Part shown: piece after piece, positions 25,401-37,512 of the stretch | Numbering within the stretch: the first letter of the stretch is position 1 | Layout of the letters: each line of letters begins with the position of its first letter | Assembly (NCBI GenBank): GCA_019022495.1 | Contig: JAFEKR010000011.1 | Location: 124,001 to 188,000, forward strand | Source: Epichloe hybrida | Taxonomy: Eukaryota; Ascomycota; Sordariomycetes; Hypocreales; Clavicipitaceae | Reading direction: 5' to 3' | DNA length: 64,000 nucleotides | The notes under the pieces: generated by a model | Told to the model about the DNA's origin: nothing | What the model saw: only the letters and a program-made list of their open reading frames with translations | Databases searched by the model: none | Translations under genes and position numbers: made by a program

Positions 25401-25870
25401 ATCCCCTTCCTCCCTTCCAAGCTTCATGTTCTTGAGCCCATCCTAGGTGTTTGCTGGCATTTCGTGATTGCTGCCCGCCTGCTCAGAGCTTCTCCCTGTT
25501 CAATCCCAGCTGTGCAAACTGTCTCAAAATCTTAGTCGCCATCCCCGGCCGAGCTTGTCGAGCCTTGCGCACTCGCTCGAACAGTTTGTCTCGTCTTCTG
25601 TATCTCTTTCTTGATCAGCGACGAATGAAGGAGACCATTCGTCATTGACGGTGTTAATTGATAGGTACGTGTTGATGCAGTGTTGGAAAGGCATCCCAAA
25701 AGAAGTGTGGTACTTTGCGAATTTGCTGGTACGCGACGCATCGAGTGGGAAGAACAGAAAAAAATCGATCAAGCCAATTGTTTCGCTAACCGATTCCCAC
25801 ACTTGCAGACCTGTTTGATACCCTCTTTTATCCTTATATCCGCCCCTCGAAAGGAACGAAATAATCCATC
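22484..25870. promoter_or_regulatory. Shared FAS2/FAS1 divergent spacer, 3.4 kb
   Basis: This separates the two start codons of the fatty acid synthase genes and should contain both promoters and long 5' leaders. Near FAS1 it shows a TATAAA-like box at about 25031, then a long CT-rich stretch at about 25300-25430 (typical of strongly expressed fungal genes), then a leader intron at 25665-25808. A TACGGAGTA motif is at 23910-23918. Short open frames occur, but none looks like a protein. The size is large for a purely shared promoter, so an unseen non-coding transcript is possible. Confidence 0.6.
25665..25808 (+). other. FAS1: Probable 5' UTR intron of FAS1
   Basis: A consensus donor (GGTACGTG) and a strong branch point plus acceptor (TTCGCTAACCG ... 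CTTGCAG) bound 144 bases ending 62 bases before the FAS1 ATG. The elements are seen directly; splicing itself is inferred. Confidence 0.6.
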
Positions 25871-28800
25871 ATGTACGGCACTGGAACCGGCGCTCAAACG
25901 GGTATTTCTACTCCCAGGTCAAGCGCCTCTCTCCGGCCGTTGACCCTCACCCACGGCACACTCGAAACTTCATTCCTCGTACCTACTAGCCTGCATTTCC
26001 ACGCCTCTCAGATCAAAGAACGTTTTGTCGCCAGCTTGCCAGCCGCCACAGATGAGCTTGCTCAAGATGACGAGCCTTCATCTGTTGCTGAGCTGGTCGC
26101 TCGCTACATGGGTTTTGTTGCCCAGGAGATTGAAGACGGCGAGGATGATGCCTCTGGTTCATATGAAGAAGTCCTCAAGCTTGTCCTTAATGAATTCGAG
26201 CGAGCTTTTCTGCGTGGCAACGAAGTTCACGCCATCGCCGCCGCTCTTCCAGGCATCGAGTTCAAGAAATTGGAGGTGATTCGTTGCTACTACATGGCTC
26301 GCGCTGCTTCCAACAGAACAATCAAACAACACGAATCTGCGCTGCTGCGAGCCGCTGATGAACAATCCGCCAATGTTTATACCATCTTCGGCGGCCAGGG
26401 CAACATCGAAGAGTATTTTGATGAGCTGCGACAAGTCTTCCAGACATACTCGAGCTTTGTTGGTGAGCTGATTACCGCTTCAGCAGAGCTGCTCCAAACT
26501 TTGTCCACAACTTCTAGCGCGGAGAAGATGTTTCCCAAGGGATTAGATGTCATGAACTGGTTGCAGGATCCCGAGTCCACTCCTGACATCGACTATCTCA
26601 TTTCTGCACCCGTCAGTTTTCCTTTGATTGGCCTCGTGCAGATGGCCCATTATGAGGTCACTTGCAAGGTCTTGGGAATCCATCCCGGTATGCTCCGGGA
26701 TCGTATCAGCGGTACGACTGGTCACTCTCAGGGTATTGTCATGGCTGCGGCTACCGCAGCTGCTGATTCATGGGAGTCATGGCGCCAAATTTCTCGCTCC
26801 ACGATGTCCATCCTCTTCTGGGTTGGTACCAGGAGTCAGCAGGCCTTCCCAACGACTTCCATGACACCTACCATGCTCCGCGAGTCCATGGAGCACGGCG
26901 AAGGAAACCCAACTCCAATGCTGAGCATTCGTGATCTCTCACAACAGGAGGTCCAAAAACATATCGATGCCACCAATCAGTACCTCCCCCCCCATAGACA
27001 TATCAGCATCTCGCTCATCAACAGCCCCCGCAATTTGGTCGTCACCGGCCCCCCTACATCTCTGTACGGCCTCAACTCCCAGTTGCGCAAGGTCAAGGCA
27101 CCCACCGGCTTGGACCAGACCCGAATTCCTCATACTCAGCGCAAGGTTCGCTTTGCCAATCGATTCCTGCCCATCACGGCCCCTTTCCACAGCAAGTACC
27201 TTGCCGAGGCCACCGAGATGATTGATGGGGACCTGAAAGACCTCTCCATCGATGCCGGGGCCCTCGCAATCCCCGTGTTCGACACCAACACTGGCAAGGA
27301 TCTGCGTACCGAGGTGAAGGGCAACATCGTGCCTGCTCTTGTTCGTCTGATTACGCGGGACCCGGTCAACTGGGAAAAGGCCACCGTTTTTCCTGATGCA
27401 ACTCATATCTTGGACTTTGGTCCCGGAGGCGTTTCTGGTCTTGGTGTTTTGACCAGCCGGAACAAGGAGGGTACTGGTGTCCGTGTCATTTTGGCTGGTA
27501 CTGTTGATGGCACCATGACCGAAGTTGGCTACAAGCCTGAGCTCTTTGATAGAGACGAAGACAACGCCCTTCAATATGCCAATGACTGGGTCAAGGAGTT
27601 CGGCCCCCGCCTCGTCAAGACTTCAAGCGGTCGTAAGTATCTCGATACCAAAATGAGCCGTCTTTTGGGCTTGCCACCCGTGATGGTGGCTGGTATGACC
27701 CCTTGTACCGTTCCGTGGGACTTTGTTGCCGCGACCATGAACGCAGGCTACCACATTGAGCTTGCTGGTGGTGGTTACTTCAATGGTGGCTTGATGACGG
27801 ATGCCCTTCTCAGGATTGAGAAGGCTATCCCCGCTGGACGTGGTATCTCTGTCAATCTGATCTACGTTAACCCTCGCGCCATGGCGTGGCAGATCCCTCT
27901 GCTCGGCAAATTACGTGCCGAAGGTGTGCCCATTGAAGGTCTCACAATTGGTGCTGGTGTTCCTTCTATTGAGGTGGCCCAAGAGTATATCGAGACCCTT
28001 GGCCTCAAGCACATCAGTTTCAAGCCTGGTTCAGTTGAAGCTATCCAAGCTGTAGTCAACATTGCCAAGGCCAACCCCAACTTCCCCGTTCTTTTGCAAT
28101 GGACTGGCGGTCGTGGTGGCGGCCACCATTCGTTCGAGGATTTCCATCAACCCATCCTGCAAATGTATGGTCGCATTCGTCGCCAGGAGAACATCATCCT
28201 GGTTGCTGGTAGTGGCTTTGGCGGTGCTGAGGATACTTACCCTTATATCACCGGTCAATGGGCCAAGAAGTACGGATACCCGCCTATGCCCTTTGATGGC
28301 TGCTTGTTCGGTAGTCGCATGATGGTTGCCAAAGAAGCCCACACCAGCAAAGACGCCAAACAGGCAATCATTGACGCTCCTGGTCTCGACGACAGCGAGT
28401 GGGAAAAGACCTACAACGGCCCAGCTGGTGGTGTCATTACTGTTCGTTCCGAAATGAGTGAGCCCATTCACAAGCTTGCCACCCGAGGTGTCCGTTTCTG
28501 GGCGGAGATGGACCAGAAGATTTTCAGCCTCCCCAAAGAGAAGCGTGTCGCTGAACTGAAGAAGAACCGCGAATACATTATCAAACGCCTCAACGATGAC
28601 TTTCAGAAGGTGTGGTTCGGCTGCAACAAGCACGGCAAGGCTGTCGATCTTGAGGACATGACCTATGCCGAGGTTGTTCGCCGCCTCGTCGAGCTCCTCT
28701 ACGTCAAGCATCAAGAGCGCTGGATTGATCCCACTTACATCACGCTGACTGGCGACTTCATCCACCGTGTTGAGGAGCGGTTCACCAGCACCTCTGGCAG

Positions 28801-31800
28801 GCCCTCCCTGCTGCAGAACTACTCTGATCTGAAGGAGCCCTTTGTTGCTGTGGAAAGAATTCTTTCACAGTACCCCGAGGCCGAAACCCAGATCATCAAT
28901 GCCCAGGATGTCCAGCATTTCTTGCTTCTCTGCAGACGTCCCACCCAGAAGCCTGTCACTTTCATCCCGTCACTCGACGACAACTTCGAGTTCTTCTTCA
29001 AGAAGGACTCGCTCTGGCAGTCTGAAGATTTAGACGCCGTCATTGACCAGGACGTCGGTCGAACCTGCGTCCTTCAGGGTCCCGCCGCCGTCAAGTTCTC
29101 CACCGTTGTCGACGAGCCCATCAAGGACATCTTGGATGGCATTCACGAGTCCCACATCAAGTTCCTCACTCGTGATATGTATGACAACGACGAGAGTTCT
29201 ATTCCCATTGTGGAGTACTTTGGCGGCAAGTTGGTCGAATCTGAGATTCCCTTGGACATTGAAGGTCTTACTGTCTCTTATGATACCCACAAGAACACTT
29301 ATCGCCTTGCCTCGGCCTCGGCCACGGGCTCTGTCTTGCCTTCTGTCGAGTCTTGGCTGGCACTCCTCGCTGGCCCCAACCGAAGCTGGCGCCACGCTCT
29401 GCTCATGTCCGATGTTATTGTCCAGGGTCAAAAGTTCCAGACCAACCCCATGAAGCGCATCTTTGCTCCCGCTCGAGGCTTGTTTGTGGAGATTCAGCAC
29501 CCTAACGACCCAACAAAGACCTCCATTGTCGTCAAGGAGCAACCCCGACACAATCACTACGTTGACGTCATTGAAGTCAGGCTTGTTGGAAAGAATGAGA
29601 TACTCGTCAACATGGTCAAGGATACCACTGCTCTTGGCAAGCCAGTCGCCCTTCCCCTCAAGTTCACCTACCATCCCGAGGCTGGCTACGCTCCTATTCG
29701 CGAAGTCATGGAAGATCGTAACGACCGCATTAAAGAGTTCTACTGGAAGGCATGGTTTGGTGACGAGACTCTGGATTTGGATGCCCTCATCACCAGCACT
29801 TTCGACGGTGGTCGCGCAACCATTACCAGCGAAGCCATCAATGACTTTGTTCACGCTGTCGGCAATACTGGAGAAGCCTTCGTCGATCAACCTGGAAAGG
29901 TTGTCAACGCTCCCATGGATTTCGCCATTGTCGTTGGTTGGAAGGCCATCACCAAGCCCATCTTCCCTCGCACTATTGATGGTGATCTGCTCAAGCTGGT
30001 TCATTTGTCCAATCAATTCCGCATGATCCCAGGTGCCGAACCCCTCAAGAAGGGCGACGAGGTCTACACCACTGCTCAGGTCAATGCTGTCATCAACCAA
30101 GAGGCCGGCAAAATGGTTGAGGTCTGTGGCACCATTTCGCGCGAAGGCAAGCCTGTCATGGAGGTGACCTCGCAGTTCCTGTACCGTGGCAAATACTCCG
30201 ACTATGAGAACACCTTCCAGCGCAAGGTCGAAACCCCAGTGCAGGTTCATCTTGCCACCACCAAGGATGTGGCCGTCTTGCGCTCCAAGCAATGGTTCGC
30301 CATTGACGAGATGCCCAGCGAAATTTATCTCCTCGGCCAGACTCTGACCTTCAAACTCCAGTCACTCGTCCGCTACAAGAACAAGAACGTCTTCAGCAGC
30401 GTCGAAACACGCGGACCAGTGCTTCTGGAGCTGCCCACCAAGGAGGTCATTCAGGTTGCCAGTGTTGACTACGAGGCTGGAGAGTCGCACGGCAATCCTG
30501 TCATTGACTATCTGGAGCGAAACGGTTCTGCATTGGATCAGCCTATTCTCTTTGAGAATGCCATTCCTCTGAGCGGAAAGAAGCCCTTGCAGCTTCGTGC
30601 TCCTGCTTCCAACGAGACCTACGCGCGTGTCTCTGGTGACTACAACCCCATCCACGTTTCTCGTATCTTCTCCACCTACGCCAATCTCCCTGGTACCATC
30701 ACCCACGGCATGTACTCTAGTGCTGCCGTCCGAAGCCTGGTTGAAACATGGGCCGCCGAAAATGATATTGGTCGTGTTCGCAGCTTCCAGGCTACTTTTG
30801 TTGGCATGGTCCTGCCTAATGACGACATTCAGGTGAAGCTGCAGCACGTTGGGATGGTTGCTGGTCGCAAGATCATCAAGGTCGAGGTCAGCAACACTGA
30901 GACGGAGGAGAAGGTTCTGCTCGGTGAAGCCGAAGTCGAACAGCCCGTGACGGCTTACGTTTTCACTGGTCAGGGCTCACAAGAGCAGGGCATGGGCATG
31001 GAGCTGTACGCCAGCAGTCCCGTAGCAAAGGAGGTCTGGGATCGTGCTGATAAATATCTTCTCGACAACTACGGTTTCTCCATCACCGAAATTGTCAAGA
31101 ACAATCCCAAGGAGCTCACCATTCACTTTGGTGGCCCTCGAGGCAAAGCCATTCGCCATAACTACATGGCTATGACCTTCGAAACAGTTGCCGCAGACGG
31201 ATCCATCAAGTCTGAGCGTATCTTCAAGGAGATCAACGAAAGCACCACGTCCTACACCTATCGCTCACCCACGGGTCTCCTTTCTGCCACCCAATTCACA
31301 CAACCTGCTCTGACGCTGATGGAGAAGGCCAGTTTCGAGGACATGAAGTCCAAGGGCTTGGTCCCTCGCGACAGCACGTTTGCGGGTCACTCCCTGGGCG
31401 AGTACTCGGCGCTTGCTGCCTTGGCCGATGTCATGCCCATCGAGTCCCTGGTATCCGTCGTCTTCTATCGTGGTTTGACCATGCAAGTTGCCGTCGAGCG
31501 TGACGCTGCTGGTCGATCCAACTACTCCATGTGCGCCGTTAACCCCAGCCGAATTTCCAAGACATTCGACGAGGAGGCTCTGCAGTTTGTTGTCAACAGC
31601 ATTTCTGAAGAGACTGGCTGGTTGCTGGAGATTGTCAACTACAACATTGCCAACATGCAGTACGTGTGCGCTGGTGACCTGCGTGCGTTGGACACCTTGG
31701 CTGGCGTAACCAACTTTATCAAGAAGCAACATATCGATACTGAGGAGATGCGAAGCAATATCGAGGAGGCCAAGGAGGAGTTGCGAAAAATCATCCGCGG

Positions 31801-32185
31801 CTGCGCTGATGTTACTTTGAAGAAGCCGTTGCCGCTAGAGCTGGAGCGTGGCTTTGCCACAATTCCGCTCCGCGGCATTGATGTGCCTTTCCACTCCACT
31901 TTTCTGCGATCTGGTGTCAAGCCCTTCCGATCATTCCTGCTCAAGAAGATCAATAAGACCACGATTGATCCTTCCAAGCTGGTTGGAAAGTACATTCCCA
32001 ACGTCACAGCCAAGCCTTTTGAGCTGACCAAGGAGTACTTTGAGGATGTGTATAGACTGACGAACTCCCCCAAGATTGGAGCAGTCTTGGCCAACTGGGA
32101 CAAGTACACTCAAGAGGATGATGGCAAAGCCGCCAGCGACAGCTCATCAAGCGTGGGCTATGACGGACCAGGAGCTGCTGCTTGA
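25871..32185 (+). CDS. FAS1: Fatty acid synthase subunit beta
   Basis: Beta chain of the cytosolic synthase: acetyl loading, malonyl loading and palmitoyl release, dehydration and enoyl reduction. It is one uninterrupted exon of 2,104 residues, the usual length. In order: acetyltransferase with nucleophile Ser286 in [12 protein letters not shown]-dependent enoyl reductase from about residue 600 ([15 protein letters not shown], then [11 protein letters not shown]); a central structural region; a MaoC-like hot-dog dehydratase with His1595 in [10 protein letters not shown]; and malonyl/palmitoyl transferase with Ser1841 in [15 protein letters not shown]. The start ATG lies in a good context (ATCATGTA), with the N-terminus [15 protein letters not shown] matching the family. 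Its partner subunit is encoded divergently 3.4 kb upstream. There is no truncation and no missing catalytic residue. Confidence 0.98.
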   Translation: MYGTGTGAQTGISTPRSSASLRPLTLTHGTLETSFLVPTSLHFHASQIKERFVASLPAATDELAQDDEPSSVAELVARYMGFVAQEIEDGEDDASGSYEEVLKLVLNEFERAFLRGNEVHAIAAALPGIEFKKLEVIRCYYMARAASNRTIKQHESALLRAADEQSANVYTIFGGQGNIEEYFDELRQVFQTYSSFVGELITASAELLQTLSTTSSAEKMFPKGLDVMNWLQDPESTPDIDYLISAPVSFPLIGLVQMAHYEVTCKVLGIHPGMLRDRISGTTGHSQGIVMAAATAAADSWESWRQISRSTMSILFWVGTRSQQAFPTTSMTPTMLRESMEHGEGNPTPMLSIRDLSQQEVQKHIDATNQYLPPHRHISISLINSPRNLVVTGPPTSLYGLNSQLRKVKAPTGLDQTRIPHTQRKVRFANRFLPITAPFHSKYLAEATEMIDGDLKDLSIDAGALAIPVFDTNTGKDLRTEVKGNIVPALVRLITRDPVNWEKATVFPDATHILDFGPGGVSGLGVLTSRNKEGTGVRVILAGTVDGTMTEVGYKPELFDRDEDNALQYANDWVKEFGPRLVKTSSGRKYLDTKMSRLLGLPPVMVAGMTPCTVPWDFVAATMNAGYHIELAGGGYFNGGLMTDALLRIEKAIPAGRGISVNLIYVNPRAMAWQIPLLGKLRAEGVPIEGLTIGAGVPSIEVAQEYIETLGLKHISFKPGSVEAIQAVVNIAKANPNFPVLLQWTGGRGGGHHSFEDFHQPILQMYGRIRRQENIILVAGSGFGGAEDTYPYITGQWAKKYGYPPMPFDGCLFGSRMMVAKEAHTSKDAKQAIIDAPGLDDSEWEKTYNGPAGGVITVRSEMSEPIHKLATRGVRFWAEMDQKIFSLPKEKRVAELKKNREYIIKRLNDDFQKVWFGCNKHGKAVDLEDMTYAEVVRRLVELLYVKHQERWIDPTYITLTGDFIHRVEERFTSTSGRPSLLQNYSDLKEPFVAVERILSQYPEAETQIINAQDVQHFLLLCRRPTQKPVTFIPSLDDNFEFFFKKDSLWQSEDLDAVIDQDVGRTCVLQGPAAVKFSTVVDEPIKDILDGIHESHIKFLTRDMYDNDESSIPIVEYFGGKLVESEIPLDIEGLTVSYDTHKNTYRLASASATGSVLPSVESWLALLAGPNRSWRHALLMSDVIVQGQKFQTNPMKRIFAPARGLFVEIQHPNDPTKTSIVVKEQPRHNHYVDVIEVRLVGKNEILVNMVKDTTALGKPVALPLKFTYHPEAGYAPIREVMEDRNDRIKEFYWKAWFGDETLDLDALITSTFDGGRATITSEAINDFVHAVGNTGEAFVDQPGKVVNAPMDFAIVVGWKAITKPIFPRTIDGDLLKLVHLSNQFRMIPGAEPLKKGDEVYTTAQVNAVINQEAGKMVEVCGTISREGKPVMEVTSQFLYRGKYSDYENTFQRKVETPVQVHLATTKDVAVLRSKQWFAIDEMPSEIYLLGQTLTFKLQSLVRYKNKNVFSSVETRGPVLLELPTKEVIQVASVDYEAGESHGNPVIDYLERNGSALDQPILFENAIPLSGKKPLQLRAPASNETYARVSGDYNPIHVSRIFSTYANLPGTITHGMYSSAAVRSLVETWAAENDIGRVRSFQATFVGMVLPNDDIQVKLQHVGMVAGRKIIKVEVSNTETEEKVLLGEAEVEQPVTAYVFTGQGSQEQGMGMELYASSPVAKEVWDRADKYLLDNYGFSITEIVKNNPKELTIHFGGPRGKAIRHNYMAMTFETVAADGSIKSERIFKEINESTTSYTYRSPTGLLSATQFTQPALTLMEKASFEDMKSKGLVPRDSTFAGHSLGEYSALAALADVMPIESLVSVVFYRGLTMQVAVERDAAGRSNYSMCAVNPSRISKTFDEEALQFVVNSISEETGWLLEIVNYNIANMQYVCAGDLRALDTLAGVTNFIKKQHIDTEEMRSNIEEAKEELRKIIRGCADVTLKKPLPLELERGFATIPLRGIDVPFHSTFLRSGVKPFRSFLLKKINKTTIDPSKLVGKYIPNVTAKPFELTKEYFEDVYRLTNSPKIGAVLANWDKYTQEDDGKAASDSSSSVGYDGPGAAA

Positions 32186-33243
32186 AAGGAGCAATAGCAA
32201 CGCAAAATGAAGAAACAAAAAAAGCAAAATCGCACTTTTAGAAAGAAGAAAGCAAGGCACGCACATTTTACGGAAACGAAAGCAACATAACATCATTACT
32301 ATAGAGCTTTAGGGGCCTTGCGCGGCATGATTCTCGCGTCTTAATTTTGACGACGACTGACAGGGATGGCATCGGGTTGTCAATGAAGATGTCGAGATGA
32401 AGATTGTTGAACGAAAGTCATAGTCATTCATGGGTTGTTTTTGCAAATAGCTTTCATGTATTTTCCGTACTCGCTATAGGCGAGCAAGATTCTCCGAATT
32501 ATTTAATAGACATGCTTATGCATTATGGTAAAACTTTGTTGTGCTTCGTCAATCATGATGCCCGTTCTTCACCCAAATCCACCACCACCCCATCGTCGTC
32601 AGCTCCAAACCATCAAGTCAACCTCCAACCTCAAACTCCCAAGTCCAGGGCACTTGCGCCTTGGCGGACGAATCTGCATCCCCTCGTCCCCAAGCGACAA
32701 GCCGTCGGTTCTCCAACCCCCGCTTATCCATGTAACCAGATTTCGCATCCGTCCGTCCGTCCACCTAGGGCCACCGAATTCGCATTACCGCGTTAGTCCA
32801 AATCCGGATCAACGGTCCACCCACCCACCCAATTTTAAAATTTCAATGGCAACCACCAAATTCGGCAGCCGCCGACCACCGAACCGGCCAACGCCTCGTT
32901 TAGCCGTTTTAACCCCCCCAAAAAAATGGAGACCCGTGTGTTCACCGTTTCCGTTTCAAAACACAAGAACAAGACAAATACCAACATGCACTTTCTCCCT
33001 TTTCCTTGCCCTGTCTTCCACTCCCCCGCCCCCGCCCGAACTTGTTCATTGGAGCGTGAACAGTAATTTGGAAAGTAGAAATAACGACACCGGCGTGGGA
33101 GCAAAGAGCGGCGATCTGAATCTGACACAGCTCCCGTGACGTGCGTGGGTGAGTGAGGGATCTGCTATCAGGCCACGTGGCAGGGGCGGAAGAGCACCAA
33201 AGATAGAAAAGCAAAACCTTCTTTGTTCGTTGTCTCGAAGCAC

Positions 33244-33282
<39 letters not shown>

Positions 33283-33332
33283 TTTTGCTTAGGGGGAGAG
33301 GGGGAGAGGGCGTGCGTGAATCAATAGCAACA
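32186..33332. other. Intergenic region FAS1 3' / guanine deaminase promoter
   Basis: 1.15 kb between two genes on the plus strand. It contains the FAS1 3' UTR, C-rich low-complexity sequence at 32570-32850 and a pure T tract at 33248-33279. No gene recognised. Confidence 0.5.
33248..33279 (+). repeat. Poly(T) tract, 32 bases
   Basis: An uninterrupted run of 32 T ends 53 bases before the guanine deaminase ATG, followed by a GA-rich leader. It is probably a poly(dA:dT) nucleosome-excluding promoter element; the exact length is prone to sequencing error. Confidence 0.8.
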
Positions 33333-34865
33333 ATGGTTATCACGAGAGTCGCGGCGGGGGAACAGAAAAAGTTCCAGGTCCTTCTGGGGACATTTATCCA
33401 CAGCAAGTCGCGTGCTGAGCTGGAGTATTTGCACAATGCGGCCGTGGCGGTGGATCGGCAGGGCAGGATTGCTGCTGTGGTGAAGGACCGGGGGAGCGTG
33501 GGAGTTGCGAGGGATGAGGTGCTGGGGCAGATGGGCTGGAGGGCGGATGAGGTTGATGTTGTGCAGTGCGGGGAGGGGCAGTTCTTCTTTCCTGGATTTA
33601 TAGGTATGTTGCTACGTTGTTGCGTTGTGTTGGGAGCAATGGAAGACCTTGTTGACGTCTGAATGCTGACTCGACGTGCTGCAGATACACATGTTCACGC
33701 CTCGCAGTACCCCAACGTGGGAATATTTGGTAAATCTACTCTTTTGGACTGGCTGGACAAGTATACGTTCCCCCTTGAGTCCAGCCTCTCGGATCTCGCC
33801 AAGGCGACAAAGGTCTACACGGCGTGCGTTCGGAGAACTCTCGCCCATGGCACAACCACCGCAACGTACTTCGCCACCATTGATGTGCCTGCCACAAATC
33901 TACTCGCTGATCTGTGCCTCTCCATCGGACAGCGCGCTTTTGTTGGAAGAGTCTGCATGGATAGGAAGGGATTCTGTCCCGACTATTATCGAGATGAGTC
34001 GCCCGAGGACTCTATGCGCGCTACCAGGGAAACGATTGCACACATTGACGAAATCGACCCGGGCTATCGACTTGTTTCGCCCATTCTCACGCCAAGATTT
34101 GCACCATCTTGCTCAAAGGACGTCATGAACGGGCTGATGAAGCTCCAGAGAGAAAAGAATTTCCCTGTGCAGACGCATATATCGGAGAACAAGGACGAAG
34201 TGGAACTGGTCAAGACCATTCATCCAGGGCCTGGCTCCTACGCTGCCGTTTACGATGACCACGGATTGCTTACCCCCGAGACTGTACTCGCACATGCTGT
34301 GCATCTGACTGAGGAAGAGGGAAATTTGATCTCACAACGAGAGTCAAAGATCTCTCACTGCCCATGCAGTAATTCCTCTTTGGCCAGCGGCGAGGCCCGC
34401 GTTCGGTGGATGTGGGACAAGGGCATCGACGTTGGGTTGGGAACAGATATGAGTGGCGGTTACTCTCCGTCCATTCTCGAAGCCGCTCGACAGGCTACGC
34501 TGATGAGTCGCCATCTCGCCATGCAAATCGATGACGAGGAGTGTCGCGAAAAGTGCAAATTGACTGTAGAAGAGGCATTATATCTAGGCACCAGGGGTGG
34601 TGCCGTCTGCTTGGGTCTTGGCGACGAGGTTGGCGGGTTTGAAGTTGGCAAGCAGCTAGACGCACAGCTGATCGGGCTGGGAGAAGTTGGAGAAGATGGG
34701 TTGAGGGCAGGAGAGAACAGCAATGACTGGGTAGATGCGGGCAATGTCGACGTTTTCGGGTGGGAGACGTGGGAGGAGAAGATTGCAAAGTGGTTGTACA
34801 ATGGTGACGACCGCAATACCAAAAAGGTTTGGGTCAAGGGGCGATTGGTGCACTCTAGACGATGA
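33333..34865 (+). CDS. GUD1: Guanine deaminase (amidohydrolase superfamily)
   Basis: Hydrolyses guanine to xanthine and ammonia in purine salvage; cytosolic. Two exons (33333-33603 and 33685-34865) give 483 residues. The phase-1 intron splits the Asp codon of PGFIDTHVHASQYPN, which carries the first two zinc-binding His. Further metal and active-site residues are in QTHISENKDEV, AHAVHLTEEE and GLGTDMSGGYSPS. The SKISHCPCSNSSLASG segment and the amidohydrolase C-terminal beta region are also typical. The ATG at 33333 is the first in frame. The gene is convergent with the bZIP-like gene downstream. Confidence 0.95.
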
Positions 34866-35967
34866 GGGCGATGACATACGACGAGATGAGCTGGTAGATG
34901 ACTATGCTTATGAAGACGATGGATATATGTACATACCTGTCTGTCTGATTAGCAAGGCGGTCGAGGGATTAGAGGAGAGGTCGAGAAATCGTCAGTGATG
35001 CCCAGCTTTGCGAGGTTTCCAAGTCCCAGTGTTTTCTTTCTAGCCTAGACAACCGTAATAAATGCTGCGAATGCCAAAGCCGTTACAGCTCTTCCCTCGG
35101 CTGCGTTCTGACGCCGCTCTCGAGTCTTGCTTGGCAGGGCGCGCGCACTGTGCGGTCAGCGCTCCCGTTGAATCATCCATCATCCTCGCTGCAAGGCTAT
35201 CCCTAGATAATGGCCCCCGGCAAGCATATTCGAGAACAGCTACCGGTATCGGAGCCTTCAAGGTAGGAATGATGCATGAAGCATGCAAGATGAACACGCG
35301 AGTCGTGAGACCTCTCGGCGTAGAGGAAAGTAGCACCACTCGAAGCGGCAATTCGTGACGCGAGAAACAAAACAATGGCGAAAGAGTCTATGCTAAGCCG
35401 TTGATTCCCTCTATCATGGCGTCTGGAATGGCATGCAAGGAAAAGAGTCAAGGAGCAGAGTCTTTGAAGAACCAGCCAGAACTGTAGCCAGAACTGTAGC
35501 GCCAAGCCCAAGCCGTGCTCCCATCGCTCCTTCCCAGCTTTTCCGAACACCACAGATGAGCCACCTCTGATCATATCTACTGATTTCTAATTTCATCGAG
35601 TTCAATTCATTTTCCTAGGGTTTTCTGGTCTGTTCTTGGAGAACAGCTACTTACTTAACTTGGCGCGACTCTACACAAAGACTCTACTCTCGAGTACTTC
35701 CAAAATTTCTTTGACCTTGCCGTATGCACTCATCTTTGTTCTCTCCCTTTCATTCCAATCTTGCACCTTCAGTGCCTGTGTGCATTTCATCTCAATTTCT
35801 TTGTTTTCTTTGTTTTCTTTGTCCACCGAATCATCATTCCTGAATCCTCCCAACATAAAAGCAAGCAGCGCGCCCAAATTTCCACACTTTACCTCGCCTG
35901 ACTGACAACATTTCCGAGAGCCACCGATCATGTTGATGACAATTCTGCAAGTCTTACAGGTTGAGTC
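34866..35967. other. Convergent 3' intergenic region
   Basis: 1.1 kb between the guanine deaminase stop (plus) and the bZIP-like stop (minus). A direct repeat (CCAGAACTGTAGC twice) occurs at about 35472-35502, and TTTGTTTTC-type runs at 35800-35820. No gene recognised. Confidence 0.5.
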
Positions 35968-37512
35968 TCAAGCCAAGCAAGGGTCCCATTCATTGTCATT
36001 TTCCATGAGCATGAAAGATCCATCCAAATCGGCATCATCGGCGAGAGTTGCATCGTTCGCTTCATCGCCCTGGCCCTGGCCCTGATCCTGGTCGTGGCCC
36101 TCAGACTGAGGCTGTTCTGGGCCCGGATGAGCAAGACCAGAGGCAGGAGCAATGACAGCCTCAGCGAGACCAGAGGCGGGAGGAATGACAGCCTCAGCAA
36201 GACCAGAGGCAGGAGCAATGACAGCCTCAGCAAGACCAGAGGCAGGAGCAATGACAGCCTCAGCAAGACCAGAGGCAGGAGCAATGACAGCCTCAGCAAG
36301 ACCAGAGGCAGGAGCAATGACAGCCTCAGCAAGACCGGAGGCAGGAGCAATGACAGCCTCAGCAAGACCAGAGGCAGGAGCAATGACAGCCTCAGCAAGA
36401 CCAGAGGCAGGAGGAATGACAGCTTCATCCGGGGAGGCCGAGCTGGCAACCTCTATAACATCTTCAACATTCTCAGCCTGATCGGCTTCAGCACATTGAC
36501 GGGCTGCGCGCTCATTGAGCTCTCGTTTCTGCAAAGCACGCTTCTTGTTGTGCTCGCTGCGCTTCTTTGTGTCCCTAGTGCTCTTCTCTCTTTTGCGCTG
36601 CTCGTAGAACTCGTCGCGACTTTCGATGATTTTGCCATGGAGGCGCCGCTTGACATTCGGGTCGATGGTGTCGAAGGCCTCGGGGCGACCACCCATAGCA
36701 CTGAGCTGAGCCTCAAGCCAGGCAATGTGTAGAGCGTTCTCGACGAGCCTTTTGTTGGCGTTGTCCAAATTCTCATTTTTGAGCCTGCGGCTTCTCTTGG
36801 CAGCCTCGTTGTTGCGCTCACGGTCGACCTTCTGGGATTCTGTGGCTATTTCATTGTTGATCTTTTCAGCTGCAAGCTGTTCTGCCTTGGAGGCATCATC
36901 TTCCAACTTGATATAGTCTGGGAAAACCTGTTTTGGATTCATCTCTTCAACTGTGTTCTCAGGAAGAACTGGAGGGTTCGCCAATAGGGCTTCTAGTGCT
37001 CCGAGCACGCGTGCCTCAAGCAGCCGAGCATCTGTTAAGGTCGGACTTTCGAACCGAATCTTCAGGTCCTTGAAAGTGTACCCATGAAAGACGCGACCTC
37101 TGGGTGTAACAATTGGAAAAGCAGAGTCGGGGACTGAAAAGAGGTTGTTGGTCTGAGAGTATACCTGCTGCTGAGAAAAACCAGACATGGGCTGAAGTAC
37201 ATCTGAGAAGGCAAGATTGTTCGAGATGGTATGGTTATGAGTCGAGTTATACATGCCCTGAAAATCAAGACCCAGACCAGCAGTAGTCTGTGGCGCGGCA
37301 AGACCTCCAGAGATGGACTGGTGATGGAGCTGATGAGGCTCAACAGTCTGGGCATGAGGAAGACTTCCGGAAGTAGACTGGCCGTTGCCCTGGAGGCCCA
37401 TGCCACCATTGTTGATGGGTTGAGCTGGAAGACGCACAGAACGACCGCGGAGATTTCGAACAATCTGGTCCTGGCTGCCTTCTGGCAAGTTATCATTGTC
37501 ATTACCAGACAT
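35968..37512 (-). CDS. Putative bZIP protein with 11-residue tandem repeats
   Basis: Likely nuclear DNA-binding protein; no named orthologue recognised. Single exon, 514 residues. The N-terminal 130 residues are Gln/Asn/Ser/Gly-rich. A bZIP-like basic region lies at about 231-243 (RERNNEAAKRSRR, matching Asn-x2-Ala-Ala-x2-Ser-Arg). Hydrophobic residues then follow in heptad spacing (Leu249, Leu256, Ile263, Leu270), fitting the zipper a positions when aligned from the invariant Asn, with Leu266 and Met273 at d. A very basic helix follows (about 286-336). Residues 362-460 are nine copies of an 11-residue unit (consensus AEAVIAPASGL), and the end is acidic (DADLDGSFMLMENDNEWD), a possible activation region. 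The first real ATG is 37512. The zipper is short and has Asn at one d position, so dimerisation is not certain. Confidence 0.78.
   Translation of the reverse strand: MSGNDNDNLPEGSQDQIVRNLRGRSVRLPAQPINNGGMGLQGNGQSTSGSLPHAQTVEPHQLHHQSISGGLAAPQTTAGLGLDFQGMYNSTHNHTISNNLAFSDVLQPMSGFSQQQVYSQTNNLFSVPDSAFPIVTPRGRVFHGYTFKDLKIRFESPTLTDARLLEARVLGALEALLANPPVLPENTVEEMNPKQVFPDYIKLEDDASKAEQLAAEKINNEIATESQKVDRERNNEAAKRSRRLKNENLDNANKRLVENALHIAWLEAQLSAMGGRPEAFDTIDPNVKRRLHGKIIESRDEFYEQRKREKSTRDTKKRSEHNKKRALQKRELNERAARQCAEADQAENVEDVIEVASSASPDEAVIPPASGLAEAVIAPASGLAEAVIAPASGLAEAVIAPASGLAEAVIAPASGLAEAVIAPASGLAEAVIAPASGLAEAVIPPASGLAEAVIAPASGLAHPGPEQPQSEGHDQDQGQGQGDEANDATLADDADLDGSFMLMENDNEWDPCLA
36130..36429 (-). 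repeat. 33-bp coding minisatellite, nine copies
   Basis: Nine head-to-tail 33-base units (start spacing 36151, 36184, ... 36415) encode AEAVI(A/P)PASGL. Seven inner copies are nearly identical at DNA level. The first, second and last copies carry the few differences (GCGAG, GCGGGAGG, GGAGG), the pattern expected of recent internal expansion. The reading frame is kept whatever the copy number. Confidence 0.95.

Noticed and set aside
22484..25870. A small gene between FAS2 and FAS1
   Set aside because: Frames of 60-136 codons exist, but none has a domain or convincing splice structure, and several lie in the CT-rich FAS1 leader.
29030..30292. Antisense open frame of 420 codons opposite FAS1
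   Set aside because: It mirrors the strongly biased codon use of FAS1 on the other strand, has no domain and lacks its own promoter or introns. The same applies to 28031-28765 and 26939-27574.
36130..36429. Possible CRISPR-like array
   Set aside because: Units are contiguous with no unique spacers, lie inside a coding frame, and the genome is eukaryotic.
36094..36732. Plus-strand frame of 212 codons made of Ser-Asn-Asp repeats
   Set aside because: It is the reverse reading of the minisatellite; any multiple-of-three repeat opens all frames. The minus frame carries the bZIP motif.
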